Notes under the pieces: generated by a model
Told to the model about the DNA's origin: nothing
Database searches by the model: none
What the model saw: only the letters and a program-made list of their open reading frames with translations
In this document: positions 29,744 to 37,927 of the stretch, piece by piece
Numbering within the stretch: position 1 is the stretch's first letter
Layout of the letters: each line of letters begins with the position of its first letter
Assembly (NCBI GenBank): GCA_013816615.1
Contig: JACDED010000028.1
Location: forward strand, 1-37,927
Reading direction: 5' to 3'
Length of the DNA stretch: 37,927 nucleotides
Source of the DNA: Bacteroidota bacterium
GTDB lineage: Bacteria; Bacteroidota; Bacteroidia; B-17B0; Aurantibacillaceae
Made by a program: the position numbers and the translations under genes

Positions 29744-29777
29744 AAGGGTTTCAAAACCCTTACCAGATAAGGGTTTT
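29744..29777 (-). terminator. Terminator region with two mutually exclusive hairpins
   Basis: AAAACCCTT (29753-29761) pairs with AAGGGTTTT (29769-29777) across ACCAGAT. The same left arm can instead pair with AAGGGTT at 29744-29750. On the minus strand a T run (CCCTTTTTTGC) follows, consistent with termination after the TonB-receptor-like gene whose stop is at 29783. Confidence 0.6.
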
Positions 29778-29782
29778 ACCGG

Positions 29783-32206
29783 TTATTTACCAAATTTTAT
29801 ACGTTGATACTCTTCTTCGCTTACCGAACGGCTCTTGTAAGTATTAGCTTTAAGCTTGCCAAATTTGTAATTAAGGGCCAGCATAAAATAATGCGTATTA
29901 ACCCTGGACCGATAAGCGATATTATAAACCGGGATGTTACTTTCGCCGGCCATGATATACTGACTCAAGATATCATTAGCCACAAAACGACAGGTTAATT
30001 TATCTTTAAAGAATGTTTTTTTCAAATTTATATTTAACATCGAAAAAGGTTTTGAAACAAAGATTCCATCTACCCCGGCCGAAGTATATTCATAAGTTAG
30101 CTCTATAGAGAACCATTTTTTAAACCTGAACTCATCATACAAATAAATACTAAAAGTAGGTTTGTTATTTTGTACAACAATGCTGGCTTGCTCATAACTG
30201 AATGTATTTAAAAAATAACCAAAATAATTAGCGGTGGTCCACCACTCCAGCTCGTATGGAATTGTAACACCAAAAGAAAACGTCTCGCTTTTATTTAGAT
30301 TTTTTGTTGTGGCTGTAAACGCTTCGGTACTATCGTTTAATTTATCTACAACCAAACGTAAAGCGCCATTTGTTTTACTATAACCAAAAGTAAGATTTGC
30401 TTCTTTCATATAAACCAAAGAAGCTTCAAATGAATTTGTATACTCAGGCAATAAATATGGATTACCTCTAAAAGAAGAAAGAGAATCGATGTAATTAATA
30501 AAAGGATCAAGATCCTGAAAGGAAGGACGATTGATACGGCTTGAAAGTGTAAGCGATGTAATAAGATCTTTTGTAAAATCATATCCAAAATAAGCGCTGG
30601 GAAAAAAATTAATATATTGCCTGTTAATGATCTTTTGTGCTTTTGAATAACCTTCTGAATTTGTAAACTCTGCTCTACCACCAATGCGGGTGTTTATTTT
30701 CTTCTTTTTAAATTTAAGCTCACTATAAGCAGCGGCTATATTCTCGTTAAATTCAAAACTATTTAAATAGGAAGGATCAGAGACCCAATTACCAGCGTTA
30801 TCTTTATTTTCGAATTTAATATCGCTAAGCTTGGCAATATTAGATTCTTTTACCCCACTTTGGAGCTTCCATTTTTTATTAAATACTTTTATTAGATCAA
30901 CCTGGGCACTAATTATTTTAATATCGTTCTTATTTGAATTTCTTTTTTCTTCTTCAAAGATCTGATTGTTGTATTTTGTTTCAACATTTATTTTACCGGT
31001 TTGACCAATGATATAATTGCCATACTGCATGGTGGCAAATAATTCCGTACCAAGTGTATCAAATTTCCTGGAATAGTTGGCGTTTATACCGTTATTTATT
31101 TGTAAAGGAAGATTTTTCGTGTTTGTATGTAAACCATACGCCTCATTGCCATTTAATAAAATACTATTATTATTATCCGAAACATTATTGCGCGAAATAT
31201 AAAAACCGTTGTATTGTAAACCCAATGTAGTTATTGAATCGGGCCTGTAATTTAAACCGGCACGATAATAATGATTGTTTGAATAATTTTGCACATCGTA
31301 CAAATAGTTGTTCATTTCAATATTTGCACTGTCGTTTAGTTTATATGTGCGCTTGTATTCATCTGAATTCCACTGTTTGCCTGTATTAAAACCATAACTA
31401 AAATTGGTACTGATCTTTTTTCGTGTATAATTAAAACGCAAACCTGTGTATGTAAAAAGATAAGTTCCCTGGAGAAAATTTTGTATTACATTACCATTAT
31501 AACCCTGCAAATTATTTTTTATAGTAATAAGGTTGATCACAGCCCTGCCCGCCGCATCATATTTGGCAGAAGGATTATTAATAATTTCGATATTTTTAAT
31601 TTCACTTGATGGAAGTGATTTAAGAATATCAATGGAAGAGATCAACAAACCATCCAGGTAAATAAGGGCTGTACCTTTACCAAAAACAGTAACATTATCA
31701 TTATTGTTCACTAAAACTCCGGGCGATCGTCTTAATACATCCAAAGCAGTTCCAGCAGCATTTAAACCGGTTCCTTCTACATTTACTTTTACCTTTTCGC
31801 CATCCATTTCAAACAAAGGAATTTTAGCGGTAACGGTTATTTCGTTTAATGTATTGTTATCTTTTAAAATTATTTCGCCAATATCAATAACTGAATCTGA
31901 ATTTGTTCTGTTTATCAAAATAAAATGATCACTATAACCAACAGCGTTTATTTTTAAAAGCACCGAATCACGATCGATCCCTTCTAATTTAAAAATACCG
32001 TTCTCAAAAGGCACACCTTTATAAATAGAAGAGTCGTTAGGGTGCAAAGCAATGGCGTTACCAAATTCTATTGCCTTATTTTGATCAAAAAAAACTTTTC
32101 CTGTTATTGTAAAAGGCGTTGTTTGAGAAAATAAAGCAGAAGTGAAAAACATTAAGATCAATACCGATCTTAACTTATAAAATTTCGTTACTCTTTTTTC
32201 GGACAT
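29783..32206 (-). CDS. Outer-membrane beta-barrel protein with carboxypeptidase-regulatory domain (TonB-receptor-like)
   Basis: 807 residues. Signal peptide about 1-28. Residues about 30-112 form a CarboxypepD_reg-like beta-sandwich (FTITGKVFFDQNKAIEFGNAIAL), then a plug-like domain (LNAAGTALDVLRRSPGVLVNNN ... GKGTALIYLDGLLISSIDILKSLPSSEIKNIEIINNPSAKYDA) and a 22-strand-type barrel ending ALNYKFGK. The plug segment is the signature of the OMP_b-brl_3 family of TonB-dependent-receptor relatives in Bacteroidota. It probably imports or binds a large ligand; no SusD partner is next to it. Separated from the sigma-54 module by a terminator. Confidence 0.8.
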   Translation of the reverse strand: MSEKRVTKFYKLRSVLILMFFTSALFSQTTPFTITGKVFFDQNKAIEFGNAIALHPNDSSIYKGVPFENGIFKLEGIDRDSVLLKINAVGYSDHFILINRTNSDSVIDIGEIILKDNNTLNEITVTAKIPLFEMDGEKVKVNVEGTGLNAAGTALDVLRRSPGVLVNNNDNVTVFGKGTALIYLDGLLISSIDILKSLPSSEIKNIEIINNPSAKYDAAGRAVINLITIKNNLQGYNGNVIQNFLQGTYLFTYTGLRFNYTRKKISTNFSYGFNTGKQWNSDEYKRTYKLNDSANIEMNNYLYDVQNYSNNHYYRAGLNYRPDSITTLGLQYNGFYISRNNVSDNNNSILLNGNEAYGLHTNTKNLPLQINNGINANYSRKFDTLGTELFATMQYGNYIIGQTGKINVETKYNNQIFEEEKRNSNKNDIKIISAQVDLIKVFNKKWKLQSGVKESNIAKLSDIKFENKDNAGNWVSDPSYLNSFEFNENIAAAYSELKFKKKKINTRIGGRAEFTNSEGYSKAQKIINRQYINFFPSAYFGYDFTKDLITSLTLSSRINRPSFQDLDPFINYIDSLSSFRGNPYLLPEYTNSFEASLVYMKEANLTFGYSKTNGALRLVVDKLNDSTEAFTATTKNLNKSETFSFGVTIPYELEWWTTANYFGYFLNTFSYEQASIVVQNNKPTFSIYLYDEFRFKKWFSIELTYEYTSAGVDGIFVSKPFSMLNINLKKTFFKDKLTCRFVANDILSQYIMAGESNIPVYNIAYRSRVNTHYFMLALNYKFGKLKANTYKSRSVSEEEYQRIKFGK

Positions 32207-32252
32207 AAAATTATACGGTCAATATAACCAATAAAACAAAAAAGGTTACAAA

Positions 32253-33008
32253 TTAGCTAATTCCCCTGCTTTTTTTGATGCTTTCATAAGCATCCTGGAT
32301 CTTCTGGAATTTTTCTTTGGCACCTTTCTGAAACTCATCACCCATATGAATTACCTTATCAGGATGATAACGTACTGCCATCTGACGGTAGGCCTTTTTG
32401 ATCTCTTCTTCAGTAGCCGATGGTTCAATTCCTAACATATGATAATCAGAATTCACATCCCTGTAAAACATATTTTTAAGAGTTTCAAAATCAGAAGAAG
32501 GTATTTGCAATAAAGCTGCAATATGTTTTAAAACATTTATCTCAGCATCTGCAACATGTCCATCTGCCTTTGCAATACCAAAAAGATAATGCATTAACTG
32601 AATACGAACTTCAAGCGTAGTTCGCATATTAATATCGTTACAGATCTCATCCAAAGGAATTGAAGGAGCGTCTAAAAAATGTTTTAAGGTTTGTAAATGT
32701 GTAGCAGAATATTGCGGACCAAATTGTTGTGCAAAAAAAGCTTTTATATATTCCAGCTCTACTTTTAAAGCTTTTCCATCGGCTTTCATTACTGTGGCCG
32801 AAAGGGCCATTAACATGGTTGCAAAATCTTCGTGTGGGCGCGCTGCATGTTGCTGGTAATAATCAAAAACACTTTGACCCTTACCTGTTTTTGCCTTAGC
32901 TGCCATAAAATTATCTATGAAAGAACCAATTACAAAGCCAAGAAAGGCCCCCATAAAATGTTTGGTAAAAAAGAAAAAGCCTAATGCGGCAAAAATAACC
33001 TTAAACAA
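32253..33008 (-). CDS. TerB/DnaJ-domain membrane co-chaperone (DjlA-like)
   Basis: 251 residues. A hydrophobic N-terminus (GFFFFTKHFMGAFLGFVIGSFIDNF) anchors it. Residues about 55-165 are a TerB-like helical domain (EDFATMLMALSATVMKADGKALKVELEYIKAFF; FGIAKADGHVADAEINVLKHIA). Residues about 182-250 are a J domain with the invariant HPD in YRQMAVRYHPDKV. This is the DjlA architecture: membrane-bound DnaK co-chaperone. The start appears to be TTG. A TATATTTG -7 box lies 28-35 bp upstream on the minus strand. Confidence 0.85.
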   Translation of the reverse strand: MFKVIFAALGFFFFTKHFMGAFLGFVIGSFIDNFMAAKAKTGKGQSVFDYYQQHAARPHEDFATMLMALSATVMKADGKALKVELEYIKAFFAQQFGPQYSATHLQTLKHFLDAPSIPLDEICNDINMRTTLEVRIQLMHYLFGIAKADGHVADAEINVLKHIAALLQIPSSDFETLKNMFYRDVNSDYHMLGIEPSATEEEIKKAYRQMAVRYHPDKVIHMGDEFQKGAKEKFQKIQDAYESIKKSRGIS

Positions 33009-33009
33009 C

Positions 33010-33063
33010 TTAAAAGATTTAATTTTGAATAGTACACAAATATACTGCTATTAAATCTTTTAA
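33010..33063 (-). promoter_or_regulatory. Promoter of the DjlA-like gene flanked by a 13-bp perfect inverted repeat
   Basis: TTAAAAGATTTAA (33010-33022) and TTAAATCTTTTAA (33051-33063) are perfect inverted copies with 28 bp between them. The minus strand has TATATTTG (33044-33037), matching the -7 consensus, inside the interval. The dyad thus brackets the promoter and could be an operator. Confidence 0.5.
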
Positions 33064-33101
33064 TCCAAAAATATAACTCTAAATTTTTTGAGGAAAGGCG
33101 C

Positions 33102-33509
33102 TCAATCCTGAAGCTGGAAGATGCGCTTTAAATACTGTACTAATTTATCGATCTTTGAAGGCTTTTCAATGTGATCAAAAGCACCATCATGCAGGGTGTC
33201 GTATATGATTTTTTCGGTAATGGTAGTAGAATAGATTATAACGGGCACTTCGGCAACACTGGCTGTTTTCTTAAGCTCAACCAAACATTCGGCGCCGCTC
33301 ATGATAGGCATATTAAGATCTAAAAAAATAAAATCGGGTATGCGTTCACATTTTTTTAATTGTTCAATAGCATCGGGCCCACTGTGAGCATAGCCAATCG
33401 TTATATCCGGTGATATTTTATTTACCGCTATCTCAAAGATCTTCCTGTCATCTTCATCATCATCGATCAGAAAGCAATAGATATCTTTTTTATGAGGAAG
33501 TTTTTCCAT
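33102..33509 (-). CDS. Stand-alone response-regulator receiver
   Basis: 135 residues from MEKLPHKKDIYCFLIDDDEDD (longer in-frame start at 33578 would overlap the upstream region and is not needed). Receiver only: acidic DDD, acceptor in FIFLDLNMPIMSG, Ser/Thr in VIIYSTT, and Lys in HIEKPSKIDKLVQYL. All key residues are intact, unlike the receiver at 24758. It lies 78 bp downstream of a TPR membrane protein on the same strand and probably forms one unit with it. Confidence 0.85.
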   Translation of the reverse strand: MEKLPHKKDIYCFLIDDDEDDRKIFEIAVNKISPDITIGYAHSGPDAIEQLKKCERIPDFIFLDLNMPIMSGAECLVELKKTASVAEVPVIIYSTTITEKIIYDTLHDGAFDHIEKPSKIDKLVQYLKRIFQLQD

Positions 33510-33587
33510 ACATAATAAGAACAGCGAAACTTCAAAAAAGTTTACCTTTTTATTGAAATGAATTGAACTGCTAACCAATAAGGTATA

Positions 33588-34919
33588 TTATTTTTTATCC
33601 CTTATGTTGGTTAATACCCGCTCAATATACTTTTCTTTTGGCAATAGTGATTCCTGTATCCTACGGGCGTATTTGATACTATCCATTATTTCCGTCTGCT
33701 TTTCGTCTACCAGGTGTTTTTGACGTGAGATCTCCTCTTTTTGCGCTTGCGAAACTTTATAGCGTTTATAAAGTATTGCCATAAATATGATAATAACGCC
33801 CACAATTATCAATAAAAAATATTTTACCGTATTGCTTCTGCTGATCTGTGCGGTTTGTTTTTCGATCCTTGATGCCTGCACCAGGCTATCGCGTAAATGA
33901 GATTTTGAGAACTCATTCATCATATCTTTCTGTTCAATTTGCGCAGCTATCTCTTTTGCAAAGATCTCTAAGTTTAAATGTCGTAAAAGTTTATGATACT
34001 TATTTGAAAGCTCTATTTTGTTTAACTGTTCGTAGTTATCGGCCAGATCATTATACAATCTTTTAAGGCCGGTATTATAAACACTGGTATCTATAAACAT
34101 AAGTGCCTTTTCTAAATTCAATAAAGCTTTATCATATTTTTTAATGGAATAAAAAGCGGATGCAATATTAACATAGCCGTCGGCCTTTTCGGTATTACTA
34201 CCGTGTTTTAATTTTATTGCTAATGCTTTTTCGAAATAAGGAAGCGCTTCACTAACTTTATCCTGTACATTTAAATTGCTTCCAATATTATTATATGCGT
34301 ATGCAATACTTATTGAATCGCGCCTTTTTTCACTTATTTCTAAAGCTTTTTTAAACCAATATAATCCTTCCTGGTATTTTTCCTGGCAAGCACAAGCACT
34401 TCCGAGATTATTATAAATATTGGTTAACGAAGTTTCATCTATCGGGTTTGCTCTGTAAAGTTGAAGCGCTAGCCTAAAACATTTTTCTGACTTATTGCAT
34501 TCTGTATTATAATAATAGGCATTACCCATATTTAAGATAGCGCTTATCTGGCCAAGCCTATGCCCGTTTTTTTTAAACAGCCTTAATGCTTTGTCGAAAT
34601 TATCGATCGCCTTTGAATAATCACTTACATAAATATTTAAAAGGCCTAAGCGATTATAAACAATACCCTGGATCCTTAAATTATTACCATTTTTTGCTCT
34701 TAGCAAAGCTGAATCGGCATATTGGAAGCTTAAAACAATTTGTTTTGAATTGATAAACTCGTCAGCAAGATCCATACACATTTTAGAATAGCTGGTATCG
34801 TTTGCTGTTGGAAGTTTTTTTAGTAAACTATCAATTATTAACTGGCTTTGAGCAATTGAAACTTTGGGAAAAAGGAAGATCAATAAAATGAAAGATATTT
34901 TAAAGAAGCGAATTATCAT
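33588..34919 (-). CDS. TPR membrane protein with SpoIIE-type linker but no catalytic domain
   Basis: 443 residues. Signal peptide about 1-23, then about seven TPR motifs (for example GIVYNRLGLLNIYVSDYSKAIDNFDKALRLFK; AYNNIGSNLNVQDKVSEALPYFEKAL), one transmembrane helix near residue 366-386 (VKYFLLIIVGVIIIFMAILY) and a cytoplasmic coiled tail. The tail has the sequence KQTEIMDSIKYARRIQESLLPKEKYIERVL. In many Bacteroidota proteins this stretch leads into a SpoIIE-type phosphatase domain; here the gene stops at RDKK. It may act as a periplasmic sensor that recruits a separate cytoplasmic partner, perhaps the adjacent receiver. Confidence 0.75.
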   Translation of the reverse strand: MIIRFFKISFILLIFLFPKVSIAQSQLIIDSLLKKLPTANDTSYSKMCMDLADEFINSKQIVLSFQYADSALLRAKNGNNLRIQGIVYNRLGLLNIYVSDYSKAIDNFDKALRLFKKNGHRLGQISAILNMGNAYYYNTECNKSEKCFRLALQLYRANPIDETSLTNIYNNLGSACACQEKYQEGLYWFKKALEISEKRRDSISIAYAYNNIGSNLNVQDKVSEALPYFEKALAIKLKHGSNTEKADGYVNIASAFYSIKKYDKALLNLEKALMFIDTSVYNTGLKRLYNDLADNYEQLNKIELSNKYHKLLRHLNLEIFAKEIAAQIEQKDMMNEFSKSHLRDSLVQASRIEKQTAQISRSNTVKYFLLIIVGVIIIFMAILYKRYKVSQAQKEEISRQKHLVDEKQTEIMDSIKYARRIQESLLPKEKYIERVLTNIRDKK

Positions 34920-34981
34920 TAAGTAATTATACGCAATTAAACGCGAAGATACAATTACGGAATTGCGGTAGAGTTATAAAC

Positions 34982-36379
34982 TTAAACTTTTACTTTTTTC
35001 CAATTACCTCTTTTAAAATACAACCATGCAACTATTGCAATAAGTGTTTCGGCCACCGGTATGGCAATAAAAGCGCCTGTTGCTTTCATATCCAATGTTC
35101 TTGATAAAAAATAAGCTAACGGCACCTGGAACAACCAAAAACAAATAAAATATATTATGGTGGGTGTTTTGGTATCGCCTGCTCCATTCAATGCTTGTGT
35201 CATTACCATACCAATACCATAAAACATAAAACCCGATCCTATGATCCGCAAAGCTTGCACTCCATATACAATAACGGCTTCATCTTGTGTAAAAATATGA
35301 ATGATGGGTTTTGGAAGTAAAATAAATAATACTGCAACAAACGCCATGAAGATGGCATTGTATTTTGTTGTAAGCATTACACTTTTTTCAGCTCTATCTG
35401 TTTCTTTTGCGCCTAAATTTTGTCCTACTAAAGTGGCGGCTGCATTACTTAAGCCCCATGCCGGAAGAATAAAGAACACTACATTTCGCATAGCTATCTG
35501 GTAGCCTGCCGAGGCAGTCGTTCCACCAGTCTCTGCTACAATACGGGCCAATACTATCCAACTGCCACTGGCAATAATAAATTGAAATGTAGCGGGCCAG
35601 GCAACTTTTATAACTGATTTAATTATTTCGGGATCAATTTTAAAACTGCTTGCATGTATCTTTAAAATGCCACTTCCTTTAAATAAATGATAACATTGAT
35701 AAAGCACACCAGTGCTTCTGCCAATTACTGTAGCTATTGCTGCGCCTTTTAAACCAAAAAAATGAATGAATATCGGACAAAGAATAATATTTATAATACT
35801 GGCTATCCATAAGCTTTTCATAGCCATTGCAGCATTACCCGCTCCACGAAAAATACCATTGATGAGAAACAAAAGCATAATTGCCATACTACCACCAAGC
35901 ATTATGCGTGCAAATACAGTTCCATCTGCAACTACTTCTTTACTTGCACCCATTAATGCTAATATATCGCCGGCAAAGATCACTCCCGGAATACTAACAA
36001 TTATTGTAGCTATTAATGCAATTATAAGTGATTGTGCGCCCGCATGTGCTGCCGCTTCCGGATCCTTTTCACCAATTCTTCTTGCAACAATAGCTGTTGC
36101 ACCTGTACTAAGGCCAATTGCAATTGAATAAAGAATTGTAATTACTGATTCGGTAAGACCAACAGTAGCAATTGCATTTTCACCAAGCTTGCCAACAAAG
36201 AACATATCTACAACAGCAAAAACGCTTTCAAGACTAAGCTCTAATATCATTGGAATTGCCAATAAAAAAACAGCCCTGCGAATGCTTCCAACTGTATAAT
36301 CCTGCTCTTTCCCATTAAGCGATTCTTTGATCGCATTAATAAAATTAGTTGTAGTACTTGTTTTAGCAGAGGCAGACAT
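34982..36379 (-). CDS. MATE-family multidrug efflux transporter
   Basis: 465 residues, normal length for MATE, with about 12 hydrophobic helices in two repeated halves. N-terminal half: LAIPMILELSLESVFAVVDMFFVGKLGENAIATVGLTE and GATAIVARRIGEKDPEAAAHAGAQ. Second half: VAWPATFQFIIASGSWIVLARI and ALNGAGDTKTP. The N-terminal 30 residues are a hydrophilic extension. It is likely a Na+- or H+-coupled exporter of cationic drugs or metabolites. It has its own promoter region and no close partner gene. Confidence 0.9.
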   Translation of the reverse strand: MSASAKTSTTTNFINAIKESLNGKEQDYTVGSIRRAVFLLAIPMILELSLESVFAVVDMFFVGKLGENAIATVGLTESVITILYSIAIGLSTGATAIVARRIGEKDPEAAAHAGAQSLIIALIATIIVSIPGVIFAGDILALMGASKEVVADGTVFARIMLGGSMAIMLLFLINGIFRGAGNAAMAMKSLWIASIINIILCPIFIHFFGLKGAAIATVIGRSTGVLYQCYHLFKGSGILKIHASSFKIDPEIIKSVIKVAWPATFQFIIASGSWIVLARIVAETGGTTASAGYQIAMRNVVFFILPAWGLSNAAATLVGQNLGAKETDRAEKSVMLTTKYNAIFMAFVAVLFILLPKPIIHIFTQDEAVIVYGVQALRIIGSGFMFYGIGMVMTQALNGAGDTKTPTIIYFICFWLFQVPLAYFLSRTLDMKATGAFIAIPVAETLIAIVAWLYFKRGNWKKVKV

Positions 36380-36417
36380 AAAATTTAATTAAATAAGGAT
36401 GTAAAAATACATAAAAT

Positions 36418-36681
36418 TCAGGCAAGATCAGGAAAACTACTATTGCTTAAAAATTGAGAAGGGATTTCATCAGGCAGTATTTCTATTTGAAAACCAAGCT
36501 CAAGGATAAAATTCATTAACCTTTCAGTTTCAATATTGCCCCCAGATTGCACGCGTAATATTTTATCATGATCTTCGAGATCAAAAGAAGCATTATATTG
36601 AAGAAAACTTTTATGAATAAACCTTAATATGATCTCAGCATGGTAAGGTTCATTCACATTCGTTTTAAATACTTCTACCAT
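36418..36681 (-). CDS. Small protein of unknown function
   Basis: 87 residues: MVEVFKTNVNEPYHAEIILRFIHKSFLQYNASFDLEDHDKILRVQSGG and a C-terminal helix region. The beta-alpha-beta-beta-alpha rhythm suggests a ferredoxin-like fold of about 75 residues, of a type I recall as a common short conserved hypothetical in Bacteroidota. No metal-binding cysteines. It follows the decayed SRPBCC gene by 8 bp and precedes the MATE gene. Function unknown. Confidence 0.5.
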   Translation of the reverse strand: MVEVFKTNVNEPYHAEIILRFIHKSFLQYNASFDLEDHDKILRVQSGGNIETERLMNFILELGFQIEILPDEIPSQFLSNSSFPDLA

Positions 36682-36689
36682 TTAATACT

Positions 36690-37127
36690 TTATTTCTCTG
36701 CTAATTCTTTTATTTTTTTTAATGCATTATCCCATAAGCCTGACATTTCATCAAACATCTCGTCACTCATATCAGAGGCGATATCTAATTGTGTTGATTC
36801 ATGTTTTTCTTACAATACATAAATTTCTTTGCCGCCATTATACTTTTTAGCTTCTGCACTTCCGTAATCTTCTTTACCATTAACCATTATACCAATATAT
36901 TCCATTGAAAGTAATTGATTAAGCTTATTTTCCGTAATACGTGCGATCAAGCCACCTCCCGTTGTGTCGGTAAAAATTGCTTTACTGCCAACCTGCCAGT
37001 CGGTTTGTGCATGAGAACCCTCGCTAAATTCAGCGAACCATTGTTTATTGTATTCGTTTTTAATTAAAACATTCCACACTTTTTGGTTAGAAGCATGTAT
37101 AACAATCGATTTTTTAATTGTCTTCAT
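36690..37127 (-). pseudogene. SRPBCC (AHSA1-like) protein with an in-frame stop
   Basis: The frame opens at MKTIKKSIVIHASNQKVWNVL and runs to a TAA at 36812-36810, after GGKEIYVL. The same frame then continues with EKHESTQLDI and ASDMSDEMFDEMSGLWDNALKKIKELAEK to a natural TAA at 36690. That continuation is the standard last strand and C-terminal helix of the SRPBCC fold, so codon 106 is a nonsense mutation. The truncated 105-residue product lacks the helix that forms the binding pocket and is probably inactive. A base-call error is the alternative. Confidence 0.7.
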
Positions 37128-37178
37128 ATAAAACTTTTTTTCTTTATTCCCTCAATTTCAATACCACCTATATCATCA

Positions 37179-37326
37179 TTATCCCTGTGGAATAGCGTTT
37201 GTATCCATGTATAAAAATTCCCATTGATGTCCATCCAGATCAGCAAAACTATGCTGATACATTCATCCATGATCTGCAGGTTCGGCATAAAATTTCGCCA
37301 CCGGTTTCTTTTGCTTCGAATAAAAT
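37179..37326 (-). pseudogene. Relic of a VOC (glyoxalase-like) gene, truncated, frameshifted and with a stop
   Basis: The minus strand carries the C-terminal half of a VOC protein in two frames: EAKETGGE next to the SRPBCC stop, then in another frame KFYAEPADHG, TGA, MYQHSFADLDGHQWEFLYMD, with TAA at 37179. The expected family text is GGxIYAEPADHGWMYQHSFADLDGHQWE, so there is a frameshift near 37293 and a Trp-to-stop change at 37263-37265. The 5' half is gone; the relic begins immediately after the neighbouring SRPBCC stop. Confidence 0.65.
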
Positions 37327-37857
37327 TTATTTTTCAAGTATCGCTTTTAAATTATTCAGACTTATATTAAGATCCTTTCCTAACATACCTTCAAATAGTG
37401 CGGACATAAGATTTATAGGATATTTTGAATTGCTTTTAAATGTCCACTTTACTTTTGTTTGCGTATCAGAAACAGTTTGTGTTTGTATGGATGAAGTAGA
37501 TACAGCCTTAAAAGGTTTTTCAAAACGTATTTCCAGATCTACTCTTTCACCTTCTACAAGATTTTTAATTTCCTGTTCGCCTTTTCCACCTTTATTATCA
37601 CTATCCCAGGCATAAATAAAACCAACAGCACCATCGGTTCCTTTATATTCTTTTTTCATGTTCGGATCAGCCATCACCCATTTATTATATTTATCCTGTT
37701 CTTTTATATGTTTTACGTAATTAAAAACTTCGGCTCTGGGTTTATTAACGATTATTTCGCGCTCAATAATACTTTCTTTTTTTACAAATAAGGCCACGAT
37801 CAATAACACAATAATTAATCCTACAATACTTCCAATAACAATAATTAAAATATTCAT
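37327..37857 (-). CDS. Membrane-anchored SRPBCC (polyketide-cyclase-like) protein
   Basis: 176 residues. One N-terminal transmembrane helix (IIVIGSIVGLIIVLLIVALFV) precedes an SRPBCC domain: IEREIIVNKPRAEVFNYVKHIKEQDKYNKWV, IYAWDSDNKGGKGEQEIKNLVEGERVDLEIRFEKPF, TKVKWTFKSNSKYPINLMSALFEGMLGKDLNISLNNLK. This is the membrane-anchored subgroup common in Bacteroidota; the ligand is unknown. It looks intact, unlike the SRPBCC and VOC copies downstream. It begins near the window edge with 70 bp upstream. Confidence 0.8.
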   Translation of the reverse strand: MNILIIVIGSIVGLIIVLLIVALFVKKESIIEREIIVNKPRAEVFNYVKHIKEQDKYNKWVMADPNMKKEYKGTDGAVGFIYAWDSDNKGGKGEQEIKNLVEGERVDLEIRFEKPFKAVSTSSIQTQTVSDTQTKVKWTFKSNSKYPINLMSALFEGMLGKDLNISLNNLKAILEK

Positions 37858-37927
37858 TTTTTTATTTTTAAAAAGTTTATATCAAAGGTAACAGATTTTT
37901 ATTTCCAGAATATTTTTTAAACGTTAC

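Noticed and set aside
1-37927. tRNA, rRNA, transposase, integrase or phage genes
   Set aside because: I looked for their signatures in intergenic stretches and protein frames and saw none.

Overview
The window is AT-rich chromosomal DNA of a Bacteroidota bacterium, probably a free-living Sphingobacteriia/Chitinophagia/Flavobacteriia-type lineage that cannot be resolved further here. The evidence is three secreted proteins with Por (type IX) secretion C-terminal sorting domains, a carboxypeptidase-regulatory-type outer-membrane barrel, lipoproteins with Bacteroidota-style lipoboxes, TAnnTTTG-like -7 promoter elements and weak Shine-Dalgarno signals. I found no rRNA, tRNA, CRISPR array, integrase or intact insertion sequence.

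Layout. 1-5.5 kb: small stress/detoxification-type genes (DinB fold, SRPBCC, DUF1801, SnoaL-like, DUF1579-like), a GlxA/AraC regulator broken by a stop codon, an MFS relic and a lipoprotein hydrolase. 5.6-16.6 kb: secreted and envelope proteins (deiodinase-like T9SS cargo, OmpA-family protein, lipoprotein, K/E-rich TonB-box-like protein, beta-propeller T9SS cargo), a SET-domain protein, a GNAT, an AhpD-like protein, an intact GlxA/AraC regulator divergent from a VOC protein, and an AlkD-type repair protein. 16.6-24.1 kb: DUF1801, a chimeric scar joining a LuxR relic to a DUF1579 gene, a KTSC-like protein, NUDIX, endonuclease V, YqaE/Pmp3, a secreted GH-A-like glycosidase, and the helicase HrpB. 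24.1-29.6 kb: a patch of dispersed repeats, then a compact sigma-54 signalling module. 29.8-37.9 kb: a TonB-receptor-like barrel, a TerB/DnaJ protein, a receiver plus TPR sensor pair, a MATE transporter and another decaying SRPBCC/VOC cluster.

The most interesting part is 24.4-29.7 kb. An NtrC-class sigma-54 activator (with GAFTGA) and a soluble hybrid kinase with three PAS domains, a receiver and an Hpt form an operon. Just downstream, two single-gene units, an atypical stand-alone receiver and a 65-residue secreted peptide, each have a -24/-12 sigma-54 promoter. A shared 20-bp dyad with consensus TTCCRTNNNNTGGAAWATTT lies 58-60 bp upstream of both. A third copy of the dyad lies upstream of the activator gene. 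This looks like a self-contained, autoregulated phosphorelay-to-peptide circuit, and all its cis elements can be read from the sequence.

A second theme is gene decay: at least seven lesions or relics in 38 kb, concentrated in small-molecule-stress genes and their regulators. They are a GlxA nonsense mutation, MFS, outer-membrane-barrel, LuxR and VOC relics, an SRPBCC nonsense mutation, and an orphaned lipoprotein signal without a start codon. The two GlxA regulators also share a conserved operator at the same distance from their divergent target promoters.
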